Below are positions 1 to 8,700 of a stretch of DNA of 25,032 nt, in pieces. Each line of letters opens with the position of its first letter. The first letter of the stretch is position 1. Source of the DNA: Clostridia bacterium (GTDB taxonomy: Bacteria; Bacillota_A; Clostridia; Christensenellales; Aristaeellaceae); NCBI GenBank assembly GCA_017530275.1, contig JAFXMP010000217.1:1-25032 (forward strand), read 5' to 3'. A program made the translations under genes and the position numbers. The notes beneath the pieces were generated by a model, which searched no databases, was not told where the DNA came from, and was given only the letters and a program-made list of their open reading frames with translations.

Positions 1-1
1 C

Positions 2-181
2 AAGAGTAATGAATCCGATCCCTGGTTTGTGGATTGGTGGCTCTATAAGGAACGTCATTTGGTGGAGACGTTTTTCTTAAAGCTGAAGGAGTTTCGCCGC
101 GTCGCTACCCGCTATGATAAGCTCGCTGACCGTTTCCTGGCATTTGTCCATCTGGCTTGTATTCGCATACTTCTTGCATAA
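2..181 (+). CDS. IS5-type DDE transposase, C-terminal end (partial)
   Basis: The frame is open from the left edge to a TAA at 179-181, giving the last 59 residues of a larger protein. It contains the Y-(2)-R-(3)-E-(6)-K signature of IS4/IS5-type transposases (Tyr15, Arg18, Glu22, Lys29 of the fragment); the Glu would be the third acidic residue of the DDE catalytic triad. It then reads FRRVATRYDKLADRFLAF, the usual C-terminal ending of IS5-family (IS427-like) enzymes. These enzymes cut and paste their own element through terminal inverted repeats. Whether the full gene is intact cannot be judged, because the rest lies outside the window. Confidence 0.85.
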   Translation, partial: KSNESDPWFVDWWLYKERHLVETFFLKLKEFRRVATRYDKLADRFLAFVHLACIRILLA

Positions 182-198
182 TGCAGGCGGGTATACTT

Positions 199-213
199 TT
201 AGAAACACACTCT
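199..213. repeat. Putative right terminal inverted repeat of the IS element
   Basis: Eighteen bases after the transposase stop lies TTAGAAACACACTCT, the kind of short end sequence expected for an IS5-type element. This is inference: the left end, which would have to carry the complementary GAGTGTGTTTCTAA-like sequence, is outside the window, and no target duplication can be checked. The element would end about 35 bases before the next gene. Confidence 0.3.
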
Positions 214-247
214 AGTAAAAAAGCAATCGATTGATGGAGGTGGCTTT

Positions 248-1654
248 ATGTTTATCCATACCGCACCCGAGGAACAGGGCGTCCGCGGCGAAGGCATCCT
301 GCGTTTCCTGGACGAAATGAAAGAAAAACACCTGCACATGCACGCCATGATGATGCTGCGCCATGGAAAGGTGATTTATGAAGCGTCCTTTGCCCCCTGG
401 TCTCAGGACAACCTGCATATGCTGTTTTCCCTGAGCAAGAGCTTTACCTCCACGGCGGTGGGCTTTGCGGTGCAGGACGGGCTTTTATCCCTGACGGACA
501 AGCTGGTGGACTATTTCCCGGAGCACCTGCCCGCCGGTCCCTGCGAAAAAATGCAGAAAATCACAGTAAAACACCTGCTCACCATGAACACCGGCCATGA
601 AACTGAACCCTGGCACAGGGGAGACTGCTGGGAAAAAGAATTCCTGCGCAGCTATGTGGAGCATGAGCCAGGCGCCCATTTCCTGTACAACACCTACGGC
701 ACTTTCATGCTTTCCGCCATTGTGCAGAAGGTGACGGGCAAAAAGCTGCTCAGTTATCTTCGGGAAAAGCTCATGGACCCCTTGGGCATGAGTCCGGATA
801 TCTGGACGGAAGAATCGCCCACTGGCGTGGCTACTGGCGGCTACGGGCTGAACGTGCGGGTGGAAGACATCGCCAAGCTGGGCCAGTTCTATTTGCAGCG
901 GGGCAAATGGGAAGGCAAACAGTTGCTGAATGAACAGTGGATCATGGACGCGCAGACCGCCTGGTCGGACAATTCGCCCTCCGGCGGGGATTCCGACTGG
1001 GGCCGGGGCTACGGCTACCAGTTCTGGATGTGCACGCCCAAGCATGTGTTCCGGGGCGACGGGGCTTTTGGCCAGTACTGCATTATCATGCCGGATCAGG
1101 ACATGGTGATCGCCATCAACAGCGGCGTGGAGGATATGGGCGCGGTGATGAAATCCATCTGGGAAAACATCCTGCCCGCCGTGGACGCCCCTGTCGGCGC
1201 GGAAAAAGCAATCCTTCCCGCTTCCTTCATTACCCCCGCCCGGTGGGAGGACATGGGGAAGGAGGTTTCCGCTCCCGTACCGGAAGACGCCTGGCTTGGC
1301 AAATACATTTTGCAGCCGGGAAATGAGCTGGCTGAAACCGTCGAGATTCAAAAAGACAAGGTGCTGCTGGACGGCTGCGAAATACCCCTTTGCCTGGACC
1401 AATGGCAGCCCTTCACCTGGAAAGCGAAGAAAAACGAAGACACTTTGGAACATGCCGTCGTCCGCGTGATGGAACACGCCGCTGTCCGGGCCGCCCGGCG
1501 GGAGGACGCGCTGATTCTGCACGTGTGCTTTGTGAACACGCCTTTTGAGTTCGTGCTGAAAATGACCTTTACCGCCCATGGCATCCAAATCCACAGCCGC
1601 CGCAATGTGGGCTTCGAACAGGCGGAATCCGATCTGATCGGTTACAGGGAATAA
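248..1654 (+). CDS. Serine hydrolase, class C beta-lactamase/PBP-like fold
   Basis: This 468-residue protein belongs to the beta-lactamase-related family (AmpC/EstB-like serine hydrolases and D-alanyl-D-alanine carboxypeptidase relatives). The catalytic SxxK tetrad is SLSK, with Ser61 and Lys64, inside MLFSLSKSFTSTAVG. The second motif is Tyr147-Asn-Thr in HFLYNTYGTFML, a YxT variant of the usual YxN or YxS. The region RGDGAFGQY occupies the place of the third (KTG/HxG) motif. There is no signal peptide or membrane segment, so a cytoplasmic esterase or peptidase role is more likely than cell-wall action. GGAGG at 236-240 sets the start. The residues after about 310 form a separate C-terminal region of the kind found in such esterases. 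The substrate is unknown. It is followed after 2 bases by the acyltransferase, so the two are probably co-transcribed. Confidence 0.85.
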   Translation: MFIHTAPEEQGVRGEGILRFLDEMKEKHLHMHAMMMLRHGKVIYEASFAPWSQDNLHMLFSLSKSFTSTAVGFAVQDGLLSLTDKLVDYFPEHLPAGPCEKMQKITVKHLLTMNTGHETEPWHRGDCWEKEFLRSYVEHEPGAHFLYNTYGTFMLSAIVQKVTGKKLLSYLREKLMDPLGMSPDIWTEESPTGVATGGYGLNVRVEDIAKLGQFYLQRGKWEGKQLLNEQWIMDAQTAWSDNSPSGGDSDWGRGYGYQFWMCTPKHVFRGDGAFGQYCIIMPDQDMVIAINSGVEDMGAVMKSIWENILPAVDAPVGAEKAILPASFITPARWEDMGKEVSAPVPEDAWLGKYILQPGNELAETVEIQKDKVLLDGCEIPLCLDQWQPFTWKAKKNEDTLEHAVVRVMEHAAVRAARREDALILHVCFVNTPFEFVLKMTFTAHGIQIHSRRNVGFEQAESDLIGYRE

Positions 1655-1656
1655 AA

Positions 1657-2826
1657 ATGGATTGGATGTATCTGGTTTATTTTTTACTGGGAGCGCTGCT
1701 CTTTTTCGGAGCGAAAGGCTGCCGGAGGAAGGAATGGAACGAGGAATACACTGGGTTAAAGCAAACGAAGAACCTCCAGGGCATCGCAGCCCTGGGGGTG
1801 GCTCTGCATCACATGGCCCAGAAAACCTGCGCGCCCTGGCATTCATATAAATACATCGTTCATGGGCTGGATTTTTTTGTTCCCATCGGTTACCTGTTCG
1901 TGGCGGTGTTCCTGTTCTGCTCCGGCCTGGGCCTGTATAAAAGCTGGAAAACCAAACCGGATTACATGCGGGCTTTTCCACGCAGACGCATCCTGCCCAT
2001 CGTGCTGGCCTTTTACCTGTCCGAGATCATTTATACCCTGGCGCGCTTGGCCATAGGGGAAAAGATGGATGCCGCGCAAATTCTGTGGTATCTTTCCGGC
2101 CTGCGCATGGCGAACTACAATTCCTGGTACGTGATCGTGATCCCCTTTTTCTACTTGGCTTTTTATTTTTCTTTTAAGTGTTGCAGGCGGGAAGGAACGG
2201 CTATCGGATGCATTTTTGTGTTTACTTTGACGTATACGATGCTCGGGGCCTGCCTGGATCACCAGAGCGTATGGTGGATGCGGGGGGAATGGTGGTATAA
2301 CAGCATCATCCTCTTCCCCTTGGGCTTGGTTTTCGGCAAGTATGAAGCAAAGATGACGGCGTTCCTGAAAAAAGGCTACTGGTTATGGCTGGTCCTGTCC
2401 TTTTTCGCCATTTTTGCCCTGTACCGCGTTTCCACCTTGGCCGCCGATCAGTGGTGGGGCTATTATGGGGAAAACTGGGGCGATCCCCTCAAAGTGCCGC
2501 ACAGGCTGGGCAGCTGCGCGTCTCAGTGGCTGGTATGTATCGCCTTCGTGGCGTTCTGTTTCCTGCTGATGATGAAGGCGCGGCTGGGAAATAAAATCCT
2601 GACCCTGCTGGGAGGCGTCACCCTGGAATTTTACCTGATGCACGGCATTTTTGTGGACCTGTTCGGCTATGATTTTGCCGGGATAACCCGAAGCGCCGTA
2701 TACATCAAAAACGTGCCTCTTTATATGCTGGCTGTGCTGACTTGCGCCATTCCGGCCACGATCCTGTTCCACTTTCTGTGGACGGGCTTGGTGAAGCTCC
2801 TGGGGCTGAAAAAGAGCGCGGCCTGA
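1657..2826 (+). CDS. Membrane acyltransferase, acyltransferase-3 (OafA-like) family
   Basis: This 389-residue polytopic membrane protein starts 2 bases after the serine hydrolase stop. Its first segment (residues 1-20) is hydrophobic. It is followed by LQGIAALGVALHHMAQ, which matches the family motif in which an Arg/Gln-rich start leads to a conserved His in the first helix of the acyltransferase-3 domain. Roughly nine or ten further hydrophobic stretches follow, including one beginning at LDFFVPIGYLFVAVF and a C-terminal one at LYMLAVLTCAIPATI. Family members transfer acetyl or other acyl groups to cell-surface polysaccharides or lipids. The substrate here cannot be told. Coupling to a serine hydrolase suggests matched acyl addition and removal on a surface or small-molecule substrate, but that is inference. 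Confidence 0.75.
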   Translation: MDWMYLVYFLLGALLFFGAKGCRRKEWNEEYTGLKQTKNLQGIAALGVALHHMAQKTCAPWHSYKYIVHGLDFFVPIGYLFVAVFLFCSGLGLYKSWKTKPDYMRAFPRRRILPIVLAFYLSEIIYTLARLAIGEKMDAAQILWYLSGLRMANYNSWYVIVIPFFYLAFYFSFKCCRREGTAIGCIFVFTLTYTMLGACLDHQSVWWMRGEWWYNSIILFPLGLVFGKYEAKMTAFLKKGYWLWLVLSFFAIFALYRVSTLAADQWWGYYGENWGDPLKVPHRLGSCASQWLVCIAFVAFCFLLMMKARLGNKILTLLGGVTLEFYLMHGIFVDLFGYDFAGITRSAVYIKNVPLYMLAVLTCAIPATILFHFLWTGLVKLLGLKKSAA

Positions 2827-2848
2827 TCTTTGGAAAGAGAGAAAAACA

Positions 2849-3448
2849 ATGGAAATCAAAACCGCCGAATTCGTCACCAGCATGAGCGTTTACGCCGCCC
2901 CCGACCCCGCCCTGCCCCAAATCGCCGTGGCGGGAAAGAGCAACGTGGGCAAATCCAGCCTCATTAACAGCCTGTGCCGCCGGAAAGCCCTGGCAAAGAC
3001 CAGCGCCACCCCCGGAAAAACGAGGCTGATCAACCTGTTCCTTTTGAACGGCAGCTTTCATTTGGTGGACCTGCCGGGCTACGGCTTTGCCAAGGTGGAT
3101 AAGCAGGAGAAGCAGCGCTGGGGCGGCATGATGGAAAAATACTTCCAGGAAACCAAAGAACTGCGCCTGACCCTGCATTTGGTGGACATCCGCCACGAGC
3201 CCACCCAGGACGATGTGCAGATGAACGCCTTCCTGCGGGGCACGGGCCTGCCCTTCTTGGTGGTCGCCACCAAGGCGGACAAGATTTACCGGGGGGCGCG
3301 GATGAAAAACCTGGCTCCTATCTGCCGGGCTTTGCAGGTGCAGCCCTGGCAGGTGCTTTGTTATTCTTCCGAAACGGGGGACGGCAGGGATAAACTGCTG
3401 GAAGCGCTGGAAAAAGCGCTGGCAGAAACAAAAGAAAGCGAGAAATGA
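2849..3448 (+). CDS. engB: Ribosome biogenesis GTPase EngB/YsxC
   Basis: This 199-residue protein of the TrmE-Era-EngA-EngB-Septin-like GTPase class is the usual length for YsxC/YihA. Motifs seen in order: G1 P-loop GKSNVGKS (residues 29-36), a Thr-Pro-Gly-Lys-Thr switch I (54-58), G3 DLPGYG (74-79), G4 TKAD (141-144) and a G5-like SSETG near residue 174. The family assists late assembly of the 50S ribosomal subunit and is usually essential. GAAAGAG upstream is a modest ribosome binding site. Many Firmicutes place this gene next to lon/clpX; here it follows an acyltransferase instead. Confidence 0.95.
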   Translation: MEIKTAEFVTSMSVYAAPDPALPQIAVAGKSNVGKSSLINSLCRRKALAKTSATPGKTRLINLFLLNGSFHLVDLPGYGFAKVDKQEKQRWGGMMEKYFQETKELRLTLHLVDIRHEPTQDDVQMNAFLRGTGLPFLVVATKADKIYRGARMKNLAPICRALQVQPWQVLCYSSETGDGRDKLLEALEKALAETKESEK

Positions 3449-3497
3449 GAACGCCTAAAAGCGCGATCCTTCTTGCTGTACGGGATTTTTCGATTGG

Positions 3498-3524
3498 ACC
3501 CTTGATGGATCAGGGTTTTCTTTC
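3498..3524 (+). terminator. Candidate weak intrinsic terminator after engB
   Basis: ACCCT (3498-3502) pairs with AGGGT (3512-3516). Adding the inner GA/TC pairs (past a bulged T) leaves a TGGA loop. The stem is followed by TTTCTTTC. The stem is short and the T-tract is interrupted, so efficiency is doubtful. It sits in the only sizeable gap (108 bases) between engB and the FAD dehydrogenase. Confidence 0.4.
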
Positions 3525-3556
3525 AAACACGGAAGCAAACGGGGGAGGGAAGCGGC

Positions 3557-5161
3557 GTGATCCGGATCGCCAACATCAAGGTACCGCTGGACGGCGGCGC
3601 GGAAGCGCCGCTGCAGGGCGCCCTTAAAAAGCTGTGGGCGGACAGGAGCCAGGTAAAGGACTGGCGCGTGAGCAAAAAGAGCGTGGACGCCCGGGACAAG
3701 GGCGACGTGCATTTCGTCATGAGCGTGGACCTTTCCCTGCGCAATGAAGACGCGATCTTTCGCGCGGCAAAACCGGGGGAAGTCACGCGGGTGACGCCGC
3801 TGACGGTTCTTCCGGTGATTCGGAGCGAATACAAGGGCTTGCGGCCGGTGGTGGCAGGATTTGGTCCGGGCGGGCTGTTTGCCGCGCTGACGCTGGCCAG
3901 GGCAGGCATGAAGCCCTTGGTACTGGAACGGGGCGAACGGGTGGACCAAAGGGCAAAAACCACTGCCCATTTTGCCGAGACAGGAGAACTGAACCCGGAA
4001 AGCAATGTTCAATTCGGCGAGGGCGGCGCGGGGGCTTTCTCAGACGGCAAGCTCACCACCGGTATTAAAGACAAACGCTGTCAGACGGTGCTGAAAGAAT
4101 TGTATGTCCATGGCGCACCGGAGGAAATTTTGTATTTGGCCCGGCCTCATATTGGCACGGATAAACTGCCCCAGGTGGTGGCGGCTATCCGGGAGGAAAT
4201 CCTTTCTTTGGGCGGCGAGATTCTTTTTAATGCCAAATTGACGGGCATCCGGGTGCGGGGTGGACAGATTGAGGCCGTGGAATACGCGGACGTAACGGGA
4301 AAACATGAAATCGCCGCCGACGCCCTGATCATTGCCATCGGTCACAGCGCGGCGGACACCCAGCATATGCTGTTCCAGGCGGGGGTGAACATGATCCAGA
4401 AGCCTTTTTCCGTGGGGGCGCGGATCGAGCATCCTCAAAGCCTGATCAACAAGAGCCAGTACGGCAGATTTGCCGGTCATCCCGCCCTTGGCGCGGCGGA
4501 ATACCATCTTTCCACCAAATTGCCGGATGGGCGGGGGGCTTATACCTTCTGCATGTGCCCCGGAGGCACGGTGGTGCCTGCCGCCAGCAGGCTCGGGGGC
4601 GTGTGCGTCAACGGCATGAGCGCCTTTGCCAGAGACGGGGAAAATGCCAACGCCGCCCTGCTGGTGGACGTGCGCACGGAGGATTTTGGCGACGATCATC
4701 CCTTAGCGGGGTACGCATTGCAAAGGGCCTGGGAGGAAAAGGCTTTCCGCGCCGGGGGAGGCAATTACTTCGCGCCGGTACAGTTAGCCGGAGATTTGCT
4801 GGAGGGCAGGCCCACCAAAGCGCTGGGTGATGTGAAACCTACCTATCGCCCCGGTGTTACCTGCGCGGATTTTCGGGATGTCCTGCCGTCTTTCGCTTAT
4901 CAGGGCCTGCAGGGAGCCATCCGGGCCTTTGATCGGCAATTAAAGGGCTTTGCAATGCCGACCGCGGTGCTGACGGCGGTGGAAAGCCGCTCCTCCTGCC
5001 CGGTGCGGCTTTTGCGGGATAATAGATTTGAAAGCAATATCGGGGGTCTGTACCCCTGCGGCGAGGGAGCCGGGTACGCGGGCGGCATCATGAGCGCCGC
5101 CGTGGACGGCATCCGGGTGGCGGAGGCAGTTTTGAAAAACAAAGGGATCATGGAGGAATAA
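3557..5161 (+). CDS. FAD-dependent dehydrogenase (COG2509-like)
   Basis: This 534-residue flavoprotein has a GTG start at 3557 preceded by GGGAGGGAAG. An N-terminal region of about 95 residues precedes the Rossmann dinucleotide-binding motif GFGPGG (Gly101, Gly103, Gly106), which ends in the ribose-binding acidic residue of VLERGE (Glu124). Other landmarks are FGEGGAGAFSDGKLTTG, typical of this family, a second nucleotide-binding-like stretch ALIIAIGHSAADT, and a C-terminal GLYPCGEGAGYAGGIMSAAVDGIR that closes the FAD site. The family is widespread in Clostridia and annotated only as an uncharacterised FAD-dependent dehydrogenase, so the substrate is not known. It ends 3 bases before dtd, which suggests co-transcription. 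Confidence 0.85.
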   Translation: MIRIANIKVPLDGGAEAPLQGALKKLWADRSQVKDWRVSKKSVDARDKGDVHFVMSVDLSLRNEDAIFRAAKPGEVTRVTPLTVLPVIRSEYKGLRPVVAGFGPGGLFAALTLARAGMKPLVLERGERVDQRAKTTAHFAETGELNPESNVQFGEGGAGAFSDGKLTTGIKDKRCQTVLKELYVHGAPEEILYLARPHIGTDKLPQVVAAIREEILSLGGEILFNAKLTGIRVRGGQIEAVEYADVTGKHEIAADALIIAIGHSAADTQHMLFQAGVNMIQKPFSVGARIEHPQSLINKSQYGRFAGHPALGAAEYHLSTKLPDGRGAYTFCMCPGGTVVPAASRLGGVCVNGMSAFARDGENANAALLVDVRTEDFGDDHPLAGYALQRAWEEKAFRAGGGNYFAPVQLAGDLLEGRPTKALGDVKPTYRPGVTCADFRDVLPSFAYQGLQGAIRAFDRQLKGFAMPTAVLTAVESRSSCPVRLLRDNRFESNIGGLYPCGEGAGYAGGIMSAAVDGIRVAEAVLKNKGIMEE

Positions 5162-5164
5162 TGT

Positions 5165-5614
5165 ATGCGGGCAGTGGTTCAGCGGGTTTCGGAAGCATTT
5201 GTTACAGTAGAAGGGCAAGAAACGGGCCGCATTGAAACGGGCTTGATGGTTTTGCTGGGCGTGGAAGCAGGCGACACGGAGAAGGACGCCGTTTACATGG
5301 CGGGCAAGATCGCCAAGCTGCGCATTTTTGAGGACGAAAACGAGAAAATGAACCTGTCCGTCAAGGACGTGGGCGGCAAGGTGCTGGCGGTCAGTCAGTT
5401 TACCTTGCTTGGCGACGCACGGGGACAGAACAGGCCCGGCTTCACCCAGGCGGAACGGCCGGAGCGGGCCAACGAACTGTATGAAGTCTGCTGCGCGGAG
5501 ATTCGGAAGTCAGGCATACCCGTGGAAAACGGCGTGTTCCGTACCCATATGATGGTGAGCCTGACTAACGACGGCCCCGTGACCATCCTGCTGGACAGCC
5601 ACAAGATGTTCTGA
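5165..5614 (+). CDS. dtd: D-aminoacyl-tRNA deacylase
   Basis: This 149-residue enzyme hydrolyses D-amino acids mischarged onto tRNA (and Gly-tRNA(Ala)), recycling the tRNA. Family signatures are SQFTL (residues 77-81) followed by [11 protein letters not shown], and near the C-terminus TNDGPVT (134-140), which carries the Gly-cisPro pair that gives chiral selectivity. Length is typical. The ATG at 5165 is chosen rather than the one at 5161, which is in another frame; GGAGG at 5152-5156 supports it. In many Clostridia dtd lies beside the metallo-hydrolase and hemZ genes, as here, but an asparaginase gene is inserted between them. Confidence 0.95.
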   Translation: MRAVVQRVSEAFVTVEGQETGRIETGLMVLLGVEAGDTEKDAVYMAGKIAKLRIFEDENEKMNLSVKDVGGKVLAVSQFTLLGDARGQNRPGFTQAERPERANELYEVCCAEIRKSGIPVENGVFRTHMMVSLTNDGPVTILLDSHKMF

Positions 5615-5631
5615 AAGCGGAGATGAACAAT

Positions 5632-6621
5632 ATGAAGCATATCCTGCTGCTCGCTACCGGCGGCACCATTGCCTCCAAACCCTCCCAGGAAGGGCTGACC
5701 CCGGAGATCGATTCTGACGAATTGCTCCAGTGCGTGCCGGAGGCGGCGGGAATCTGCCGCATCACGGCGGAGCAGTTGTTCGCACTGGACAGCAGCAATG
5801 TGCATGCTGCCCACTGGCTGGCTATTGCCGGGCATATCGAAAAGAACTTTGAGGATTACGACGGGTTCGTGATCACCCACGGCACCGACACCATGGCCTA
5901 CACGGCGGCGGCGCTGTCTTATCTGATCCAGTACAGCCCCAAGCCGGTACTGATCACGGGGAGCCAGAAGTCCATTTACGAACGGGATACCGACGCCCGG
6001 CGGAACCTGCTGGACGCCCTGCGCTATGCCGCCGACGACCGTTCCCATGGGGTGGCTGTGGTGTTCGACGGCAAAGTCATTATCGGCACCCGGGCTCGGA
6101 AAATGCGCACCCGCAGCTTCAACGCCTTTTCCAGCATCGACTATCCCGAGCTGGCCATCATCCGGGAAGGCCGGGTGATCCCTTACATCGAATCGCCCAA
6201 GCCCGCCTGCCCGGTGTTTTACAAGGAAATGGACCCCAAGGTGTTCGTGCTCCGGTTGGTGCCGGGGCAGGACGGGGCCATCTTCGATTATTTGGCCCAG
6301 CACTATGACGCGGTGGTGGTGGAGGGCTTCGGCATGGGCGGCCTGCCCCTGTATGAAAATGGCGGGCTGCTGGAAGCGGTGAAGCGCTTTACTCAAGCGG
6401 GACGCACCCTGGTGATGACTACCCAGGTGCCCCACGAGGGCAGCGATTTGGGTGTGTACCAGGTGGGCGTAAGGGTGAAAAATGAAATTGAGATGATCGA
6501 GGCCCATACCATGACCATCGAGGCCATCGTAACCAAACTCATGTGGGCGCTGGGCCAGACCAAGGACCCCCGGCAGGTCCGCCGCCTGTTCTGCAGACCG
6601 GTAGCCAAGGACCTGTTGTAA
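5632..6621 (+). CDS. ansA: L-asparaginase, type I (cytoplasmic)
   Basis: This enzyme deamidates L-asparagine to aspartate and ammonia. Residues 8-13 (ATGGTI) carry the catalytic Thr12, and THGTDTMAYTAA (residues 82-93) carries the second conserved Thr-Asp pair (Thr85, Asp86); Lys of LITGSQKS completes the usual set. There is no signal peptide, which fits the cytoplasmic type I group. An in-frame ATG at 5623 is possible, but its ribosome binding site (GCGGAG) would abut it. The ATG at 5632 lies 9 bases from that site and gives the usual MKHILLLATGGT beginning, so I prefer it (329 residues). Confidence 0.9.
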   Translation: MKHILLLATGGTIASKPSQEGLTPEIDSDELLQCVPEAAGICRITAEQLFALDSSNVHAAHWLAIAGHIEKNFEDYDGFVITHGTDTMAYTAAALSYLIQYSPKPVLITGSQKSIYERDTDARRNLLDALRYAADDRSHGVAVVFDGKVIIGTRARKMRTRSFNAFSSIDYPELAIIREGRVIPYIESPKPACPVFYKEMDPKVFVLRLVPGQDGAIFDYLAQHYDAVVVEGFGMGGLPLYENGGLLEAVKRFTQAGRTLVMTTQVPHEGSDLGVYQVGVRVKNEIEMIEAHTMTIEAIVTKLMWALGQTKDPRQVRRLFCRPVAKDLL

Positions 6622-6636
6622 GAAGGAGGGCTATTT

Positions 6637-7230
6637 TTGAAAATCGATACCCTGGAGCTGGGAGACATCCAAACCAACTGCTATATCGTATACAACGAGG
6701 GAAGCGAAGAAGCCGTCGTCATCGACCCCGCCGCCGAACCGGAAAAAATCAAAAAAGCGCTGGACGGCAAAAAAGCCGCGGCGGTGCTGCTGACCCACGG
6801 GCATTTTGACCATACCGGCGCGCTTTCCGCCTTTGAAGGCACGCCCATTTACATGCACCCCTCCGACGACGTGATGCTGCTGGACCCGGTCTGGAGCGTG
6901 GGGAACATGATCGGCGATACCGCGCCCCGGCCCGCCGCCACAAATTTTGTGCAGGAGGGGGACAAGCTGCGTTTGGCCGGGCTGGATATTCTCGTTTTGC
7001 ATACGCCGGGGCATACCCTGGGCAGCGTATGCTATCAGATCGGCGACGTTCTGTTCACCGGGGATACCATGTTCCACGGTTCCTATGGCCGCACGGACTT
7101 TCCCGGCGGGGATGAAAAAACGCTGTTTCGTTCCCTGCGGCGGCTGCTCAAATTGGAAAAGGATTATATCGTCTGCCCGGGCCACGGGGAGCCCACCAGC
7201 ATTTTTCAGGAACGGGAGCTGTACTGCTAA
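6637..7230 (+). CDS. Metallo-beta-lactamase-fold hydrolase (glyoxalase II-like)
   Basis: This 197-residue single-domain metallohydrolase starts at a TTG codon 6 bases after AAGGAGGG (6623-6630). Metal-binding residues are clear: THGHFDHTG with His54, His56, Asp58 and His59, then the His of HTPGHTLGS, the Asp of FTGDTMFHGSYGRTD and the His of CPGHGEPT. The length and GRTD motif match the short hydroxyacylglutathione-hydrolase-like group found next to hemZ and dtd in Clostridia. The physiological substrate of this group is not established. Its stop codon overlaps the hemZ start by one base. Confidence 0.85.
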   Translation: MKIDTLELGDIQTNCYIVYNEGSEEAVVIDPAAEPEKIKKALDGKKAAAVLLTHGHFDHTGALSAFEGTPIYMHPSDDVMLLDPVWSVGNMIGDTAPRPAATNFVQEGDKLRLAGLDILVLHTPGHTLGSVCYQIGDVLFTGDTMFHGSYGRTDFPGGDEKTLFRSLRRLLKLEKDYIVCPGHGEPTSIFQERELYC

Positions 7231-8678
7231 TGAACGTATCGATTTTTACGCCAACAACCCAGTTCGCCAATGATTTATGCGACGTGGTGCGCATTTTCTG
7301 GGGTGGTGCGGCCTTTGCCATTAACGAAGCCGGGGGAGAGGTGACCATTACTCACAAGGAACAGGTGCGGGACGGCGTGCGCTTTTGCCGTATGGAAATG
7401 ACGGGCGCATATTCCGGCACATATGAAAAAAACCGGGAAGTGAGCGCCGATCATTTGCTGGAAAAGCGGTATCACAAACGGCTCATCAAGCAATGCCTGT
7501 ATGAAATCATGAAGCAGGTGTCGGGTGTCACGCCGCCCTGGGGTTCTCTCACCGGTATCCGCCCCACCCGCCTGATTTACGAGGGCATGAGCCGGGGACT
7601 GACGCTGGACGAAGCGACCGAGGAAGTGCGGGAAATCTTCGATATCCTGCCGGAAAAAGCTGCGCTGCTCCGGGAAATCGTGGAGGTTCAATCCCAAATG
7701 GGGGAGCCGGGAACGCAGGATGTAGACCTGTATGTGGGCATTCCCTTCTGCGTGTCCCGCTGCGCTTACTGCTCCTTTTTGAGCGGCGAAGTGGGCAAGG
7801 GAAAGCAATTACCGCCCTATGTGGACGCGCTGGAGGAGGAGATTAAAGGCACCCTTGCCCTGATCGAAGAAAAGGAACTGATCCCTCGGGCGTTTTATAT
7901 GGGCGGCGGCACGCCCACGTCTTTGAACGCCTCGCTGCTGGATCGGGTGCTGTCCGCTGCCCAGCCCTTTATTGACAAAGCCAGAGAAGTGACCGTGGAA
8001 GCGGGGCGGCCTGATACCATCGACGAAGATAAACTCCGTGTGATCCGGGATCACGGGGCCACCCGCATTTCCATCAACCCCCAGACTATGCACGATGAAA
8101 CGCTTGTGCGCGTTGGAAGAAAGCACACCCGCGCACAGACCGAAGCGGCTTACACCCTGGCTCGGCAATGCGGCTTTCACTATATCAACATGGATTTGAT
8201 TGCCGGGCTGCCGGGGGAAAACCTGGATATGTTCATGCAAACACTTAACTGGTCCCGTGCTTTAGCGCCGGAAAGCCTGACGGTGCACACCCTGAGCATC
8301 AAGCGCTCAAGCCTTTTGCACCTGTGGGAAGCGGAGCTGCCGGATGGGGACATGGTGGCAGCCATGGTGGACGCGGGCCGGGCGGAAGCGGAAAGCAGAG
8401 GCATGCGGCCTTACTATCTGTACCGCCAGAAGCACATGGCGGGCAATCTGGAAAACGTGGGCTACGCCCTACCCGGCCACGAATGCCTGTACAATATGGA
8501 TATGATGGAGGAGACGGGCCATGTGATGGCCGTAGGTGCGGGAGCCATCAGTAAGCGGGTGAACCCCGCAATCGGCCGCATCGAACGCGCACCCAACGTG
8601 AGTGAAATCAGCCAGTACATCGAAAGGACAGAGGAAATGATGGAAAGAAAGCGGACTCTGTGGGCCATGCCCTGGTAA
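7230..8678 (+). CDS. hemZ: Oxygen-independent coproporphyrinogen III dehydrogenase HemZ
   Basis: This 482-residue radical SAM enzyme overlaps the previous stop by one base. An N-terminal domain of about 165 residues, with the HemZ-typical GVTPPWGSLTGIRPTRLI (residues 99-116), precedes the radical SAM core. The iron-sulfur cluster motif CVSRCAYC (Cys174, Cys178, Cys181) is CX3CX2C. GGGTPTS and the later YNMDMMEETGHVMAVGAGA match the C-terminal HemN-like region. The long N-terminal domain separates it from HemW and HemN. HemZ is annotated as oxidatively decarboxylating coproporphyrinogen III, but its true role in anaerobes lacking other heme genes is uncertain; no other heme gene is in this window. 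Confidence 0.9.
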   Translation: MNVSIFTPTTQFANDLCDVVRIFWGGAAFAINEAGGEVTITHKEQVRDGVRFCRMEMTGAYSGTYEKNREVSADHLLEKRYHKRLIKQCLYEIMKQVSGVTPPWGSLTGIRPTRLIYEGMSRGLTLDEATEEVREIFDILPEKAALLREIVEVQSQMGEPGTQDVDLYVGIPFCVSRCAYCSFLSGEVGKGKQLPPYVDALEEEIKGTLALIEEKELIPRAFYMGGGTPTSLNASLLDRVLSAAQPFIDKAREVTVEAGRPDTIDEDKLRVIRDHGATRISINPQTMHDETLVRVGRKHTRAQTEAAYTLARQCGFHYINMDLIAGLPGENLDMFMQTLNWSRALAPESLTVHTLSIKRSSLLHLWEAELPDGDMVAAMVDAGRAEAESRGMRPYYLYRQKHMAGNLENVGYALPGHECLYNMDMMEETGHVMAVGAGAISKRVNPAIGRIERAPNVSEISQYIERTEEMMERKRTLWAMPW

Positions 8679-8700
8679 CGCTGTCCATCCAACATCCGAA

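Noticed and set aside
485..1981. Long minus-strand ORF (498 codons) opposite the serine hydrolase
   Set aside because: It is the antisense shadow of a GC-rich gene, with His/Gly/Pro-rich low-complexity composition and no ribosome binding site. It also crosses into the next gene.
5395..6507. Minus-strand ORF of 370 codons opposite dtd and asparaginase
   Set aside because: Antisense of clear enzyme genes, with shadow composition and no recognisable motif.
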